Shown in pieces: positions 34,672 through 36,762 of a stretch of DNA of 36,762 nucleotides. Position 1 is the stretch's first letter. Each line of letters opens with the position of its first letter. The position numbers and the translations under genes were made by a program. Under the pieces are notes generated by a model, which saw nothing but the letters and a program-made list of their open reading frames with translations, searched no databases and had not been told where the DNA came from. Source of the stretch: Phycisphaerales bacterium (GTDB taxonomy: Bacteria > Planctomycetota > Phycisphaerae > Phycisphaerales > UBA1924); NCBI GenBank assembly GCA_026647565.1, contig JAPKGU010000017.1, positions 1-36,762 on the forward strand. Reading direction: 5' to 3'.

Positions 34672-36118
34672 TGCCGTCCTCCTTGCCCGCGGGCTGGAGC
34701 GGCTGGGCCTCCTCGGGCTGGAGCCCGAGTTCCTTCATCAGCGCGACCTCTTTAGCCCGCTGCCGAAGTTCGGATTCCCAGTCGCGGCCCTGCTTGGCGA
34801 ACTCGCTGGCCAGCGTCGTCGTGTGCGATGCGAGCCGCGTCTGCTGCGCGGTCGCTTCCTTCGCCGGGTCCACATGCTCATTGCCATCCCAGAACCACTG
34901 GTGGGGGAGGGCCTCGCCGTTGGCGATGAGCGTGCGAACGCGGAGCGGAAGCAGGTCGGAGACCAGCACCGCCTCGCGGAGCCACGCCAGCAGAAGTCGG
35001 TCCAGCACGGCACACGCCAACTGGTCTTGATCGACGCGGATGCTCTTGAAGTAGGTCTGGTGGTCGAGGCGACCGCTGGCGTAGTTGTACCCGGACGAGT
35101 TGCACGCTGCGACGTTGAACGGCATGTTCAGGCAGCGTGCGATCTCGTTGAGGATCTCGCGCTTGAACTCTGCGTAGGTGGTCGCGGGCTGCTCGGCCTG
35201 GACCTGCGCCATCTTCCACCCGCCCGGCATGGTGAGCAGCGAGCGGGCTTCGAGTTCGATGGCGTCCATCGGCTCGACACTTTCGGCTTCGCCGCTGGCG
35301 GGGGTGTCGGTGTAGAGAATGCCCGCGAAGTCGGCGGCGGTCTCCGCTGCGCCGAGCACGGCCAGCGTGAACCGACGGAGCTGCGCGAAGAGCGGGAGCG
35401 CCGGGGTGATGTCCGGAACGCCTCGGCTCTGGCCGGGGCGATCCGCACGGAAATAGTGGATGACGGCTTCGGCGGAGACGCGGTCGTATTCGAGGCCCAT
35501 GAAGCCGGTGCGGGCGTCGCCCGGATGGCCCCTGAGGATGTGGTACTCCGACGGGTTGCCCACATCGTCAAAGACGATGCCGTCCACGGCGTTGGCGTCG
35601 AAGAAGGAAAGGTCCGGCGTGGTCACCTGATCGGCCTCGACCAGGCGGATGTCGAGTTTGACAGGCGTCGGCAATCGCGGGTTGCTCACCATGATGGCGA
35701 AGACCTCGCCATCAGTGGCGCGCGAGGCACGCATGGTGCGGAGTTTCTCGGGGAGCCCGATGGCCTTCGCCCACGCCATGAACGCCTGCTCGATCCGCTC
35801 GTTGCCACCATCGTCGTCCGACAGCAACTGCAAACGCGGCCCCGTGCCGATCACGTCGTTGGCGAGCGTGAGCACGATGCCTTTGGCATAGGAGTTGTTT
35901 GCGGCCTCGTAACGGGCGCGGTTGCGGAGGGTCCGCCGCACCTCGGGCGACGCCGCCGCGTCGGCGCTGTGGCCGTCCGCCCCGGCCCAGTGCTTCCGAT
36001 TGCCGTCGTTGGTAACGGCGGAATCGAAACCGGCACGGATCATGCGACGGATGATGCCGCCCTTGGATGGAGCCAGGGACTTGGCGGGAGTCGGTTTGGA
36101 GCGGAAGAGTCCGAGCAT
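34661..36118 (-). CDS. Lambda-type phage portal protein
   Basis: A 485-aa portal protein of the lambda gpB-like family that forms the DNA gate of the capsid. The start is the ATG at 36118, overlapping the upstream stop by one base; the longer frame re-reads the small gene before it. Typical segments: RNRARYEAANNSYAKGIVLTLANDVIGTGPRLQ (about residues 62-94), VRLVEADQVTTP, VIHYFRADRPGQSRGVPDITPAL, LGAAETAADFAGILYT, and CLNMPFNVAACNSSGYNYASGRLDHQTYFKSIR (about 340-375). The C-terminus is charged and helical. It overlaps the capsid gene start by 11 bp. Confidence 0.92.
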   Translation of the reverse strand: MLGLFRSKPTPAKSLAPSKGGIIRRMIRAGFDSAVTNDGNRKHWAGADGHSADAAASPEVRRTLRNRARYEAANNSYAKGIVLTLANDVIGTGPRLQLLSDDDGGNERIEQAFMAWAKAIGLPEKLRTMRASRATDGEVFAIMVSNPRLPTPVKLDIRLVEADQVTTPDLSFFDANAVDGIVFDDVGNPSEYHILRGHPGDARTGFMGLEYDRVSAEAVIHYFRADRPGQSRGVPDITPALPLFAQLRRFTLAVLGAAETAADFAGILYTDTPASGEAESVEPMDAIELEARSLLTMPGGWKMAQVQAEQPATTYAEFKREILNEIARCLNMPFNVAACNSSGYNYASGRLDHQTYFKSIRVDQDQLACAVLDRLLLAWLREAVLVSDLLPLRVRTLIANGEALPHQWFWDGNEHVDPAKEATAQQTRLASHTTTLASEFAKQGRDWESELRQRAKEVALMKELGLQPEEAQPLQPAGKEDGSGD

Positions 36119-36321
36119 CAGCCACCCTCCGCGCCGGGCGGGACCAGCCGCGTGAGACGGAGGGCCTTGGCGGGCCACACCGATGCCTGCTTGGAGGCCA
36201 GGTAGCGATCGGCCTCGATCTGATCCTTCAGCGAGTGCTGCTCGACCGACCCCGAATCGCCGCTGGCTTTCGCCGGGCCTGCGGCGTTGTCGCGGATCGT
36301 CTGTTCGAGGTCGTTCGGCAT
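36118..36321 (-). CDS. Small gpW-like head protein
   Basis: A 67-aa protein from ATG at 36321 (weak GGAA upstream; a TTG at 36360 in the same frame would give 80 aa). Sequence: PNDLEQTIRDNAAGPAKASGDSGSVEQHSLKDQIEADRYLASKQASVWPAKALRLTRL. The helix DQIEADRYL resembles a small head protein family that sits between terminase and portal genes, recalling lambda gpW-type proteins. It ends overlapping the portal start by one base. The assignment is based on length, position and helical pattern. Confidence 0.55.
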   Translation of the reverse strand: MPNDLEQTIRDNAAGPAKASGDSGSVEQHSLKDQIEADRYLASKQASVWPAKALRLTRLVPPGAEGG

Positions 36322-36480
36322 CGCGTGTTCCAGCGACAGCCAGTCCAAGCGACAGCGCAAGCACGCTTCGGTGTGGACGTAGGCGTCTACTGGATAACTA
36401 CGCAGCCGTGCAAGAGGTTGCGCGCGTCACCAAGATCCAACGGCGGAATGATTCCACCGGTAGAACCAGGTGTGCGAAGG
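36322..36480. other. Gap upstream of the head genes with a short dyad
   Basis: This 159-bp gap separates the DUF5131 gene from the head module. It holds a near-perfect inverted repeat (GGCGGAAT at 36442-36449 and ATTCCACC at 36451-36458, one wobble pair). This could be an operator for the late promoter or a weak hairpin. No -10/-35 pair is clear. Confidence 0.3.
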
Positions 36481-36762
36481 TTATATCACTTTGAGCGCGA
36501 TGCGCCGTCCCGCCGCCTCTTGGTCATCGGGCATCTCGTCCCAGGTGCGCCCATCCAACTCACGCCCGGACTTCGCCTTAAACACCCCACCCCACTGCTT
36601 GAAGAAGAACGGGACGCTGGCCTCCTGGCACTGGTCTCGAATCTCGGTAACCCAGGCGGGGTCCATGAAGCGCGCCCCCGGCCCGGACTCGCCGCCGACG
36701 ATGACCCAAGCGAATCCACTCAGATTCAGTCGAGGCAAGGGCCCCAAAAGAGGTTCGAGGGA
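36481..36762 (-). CDS. DUF5131 (phage Gp37/Gp68-like) protein, C-terminal part
   Basis: The C-terminal 93 codons of a DUF5131 family protein; it runs off the right edge. The visible part has the family's signatures: SLEPLLG at the edge, [39 protein letters not shown], and [13 protein letters not shown] near the end. Family members are found in phages and prophages and are thought to be radical-SAM or ribonucleotide-type relatives whose role is unclear. It stops with TAA at 36481-36483. Finding it here, rather than a terminase, means any terminase must lie further upstream. Confidence 0.88.
   Translation of the reverse strand, partial: SLEPLLGPLPRLNLSGFAWVIVGGESGPGARFMDPAWVTEIRDQCQEASVPFFFKQWGGVFKAKSGRELDGRTWDEMPDDQEAAGRRIALKVI

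Overview
This is a high-GC bacterial window. Almost every gene lies on the minus strand, and together they form a temperate-phage or phage-derived element. The host cannot be read directly. The cassette of large serine recombinase, DUF2924 protein and small KorB/ParB-like helix-turn-helix protein, plus a short sigma-like protein next to a Prim-Pol primase, is a combination I associate with planctomycete (Phycisphaerae-like) genomes and their prophages. That assignment is inference. No tRNA, rRNA, CRISPR array or insertion sequence was recognised.

Layout, in the direction of transcription (right to left). (i) 36762-30601, head and neck module: a partial DUF5131 gene, a small gpW-like protein, a lambda-type portal, a fused prohead protease-major capsid protein, a DUF2190 decoration protein, head-tail connector proteins and the tail tube. 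(ii) 30588-24134, tail module: a tail-assembly chaperone pair that looks like a -1 ribosomal frameshift arrangement, a tape measure protein, tail or baseplate proteins, a SAM methyltransferase and a glycosyltransferase-like protein. (iii) 24137-22872: a Gly/Ser-rich protein with nine perfect GGGGS repeats abutting a Hint (intein-like) domain. (iv) 22672-9914: a 12.8 kb five-gene operon made of an SNF2 helicase with a DUF3883 nuclease-like tail, a dynamin-like GTPase, a DUF1156 DNA methyltransferase, a 160-aa orphan, and a Swt1-HEPN/DUF499 ATPase. It is followed by a strong hairpin. (v) 9379-6575: integration module (small protein, DUF2924 protein, large serine recombinase, KorB-like protein). 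(vi) 6518-1232: one plus-strand orphan, a helix-turn-helix protein, and a tightly overlapping replication operon ending in a Prim-Pol/ATPase primase. (vii) 1231-1: a 770-bp gene-free stretch with iteron-like repeats, then small genes.

The helicase-methylase-ATPase operon is the standout. Its core matches defence systems called Hma (helicase, methylase, ATPase) and resembles type 3 BREX without a PglZ gene. Here a dynamin-like GTPase is built into the operon, 4 bp overlapping the helicase gene and 5 bp from the methylase gene. It sits as cargo between the phage late genes and the integration genes. The methylase could mark self DNA, the helicase-nuclease and ATPase could act on unmarked DNA, and the HEPN domain and the membrane-type GTPase could provide a second, cell-level response.

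Other points of interest are the Hint/GGGGS protein coupled to a glycosyltransferase and a methyltransferase, the candidate frameshift with a G_GGT_TTC heptamer, and the repeat cluster downstream of the primase gene that may be an origin. No terminase or lysis genes were recognised; a terminase may lie beyond the right edge.
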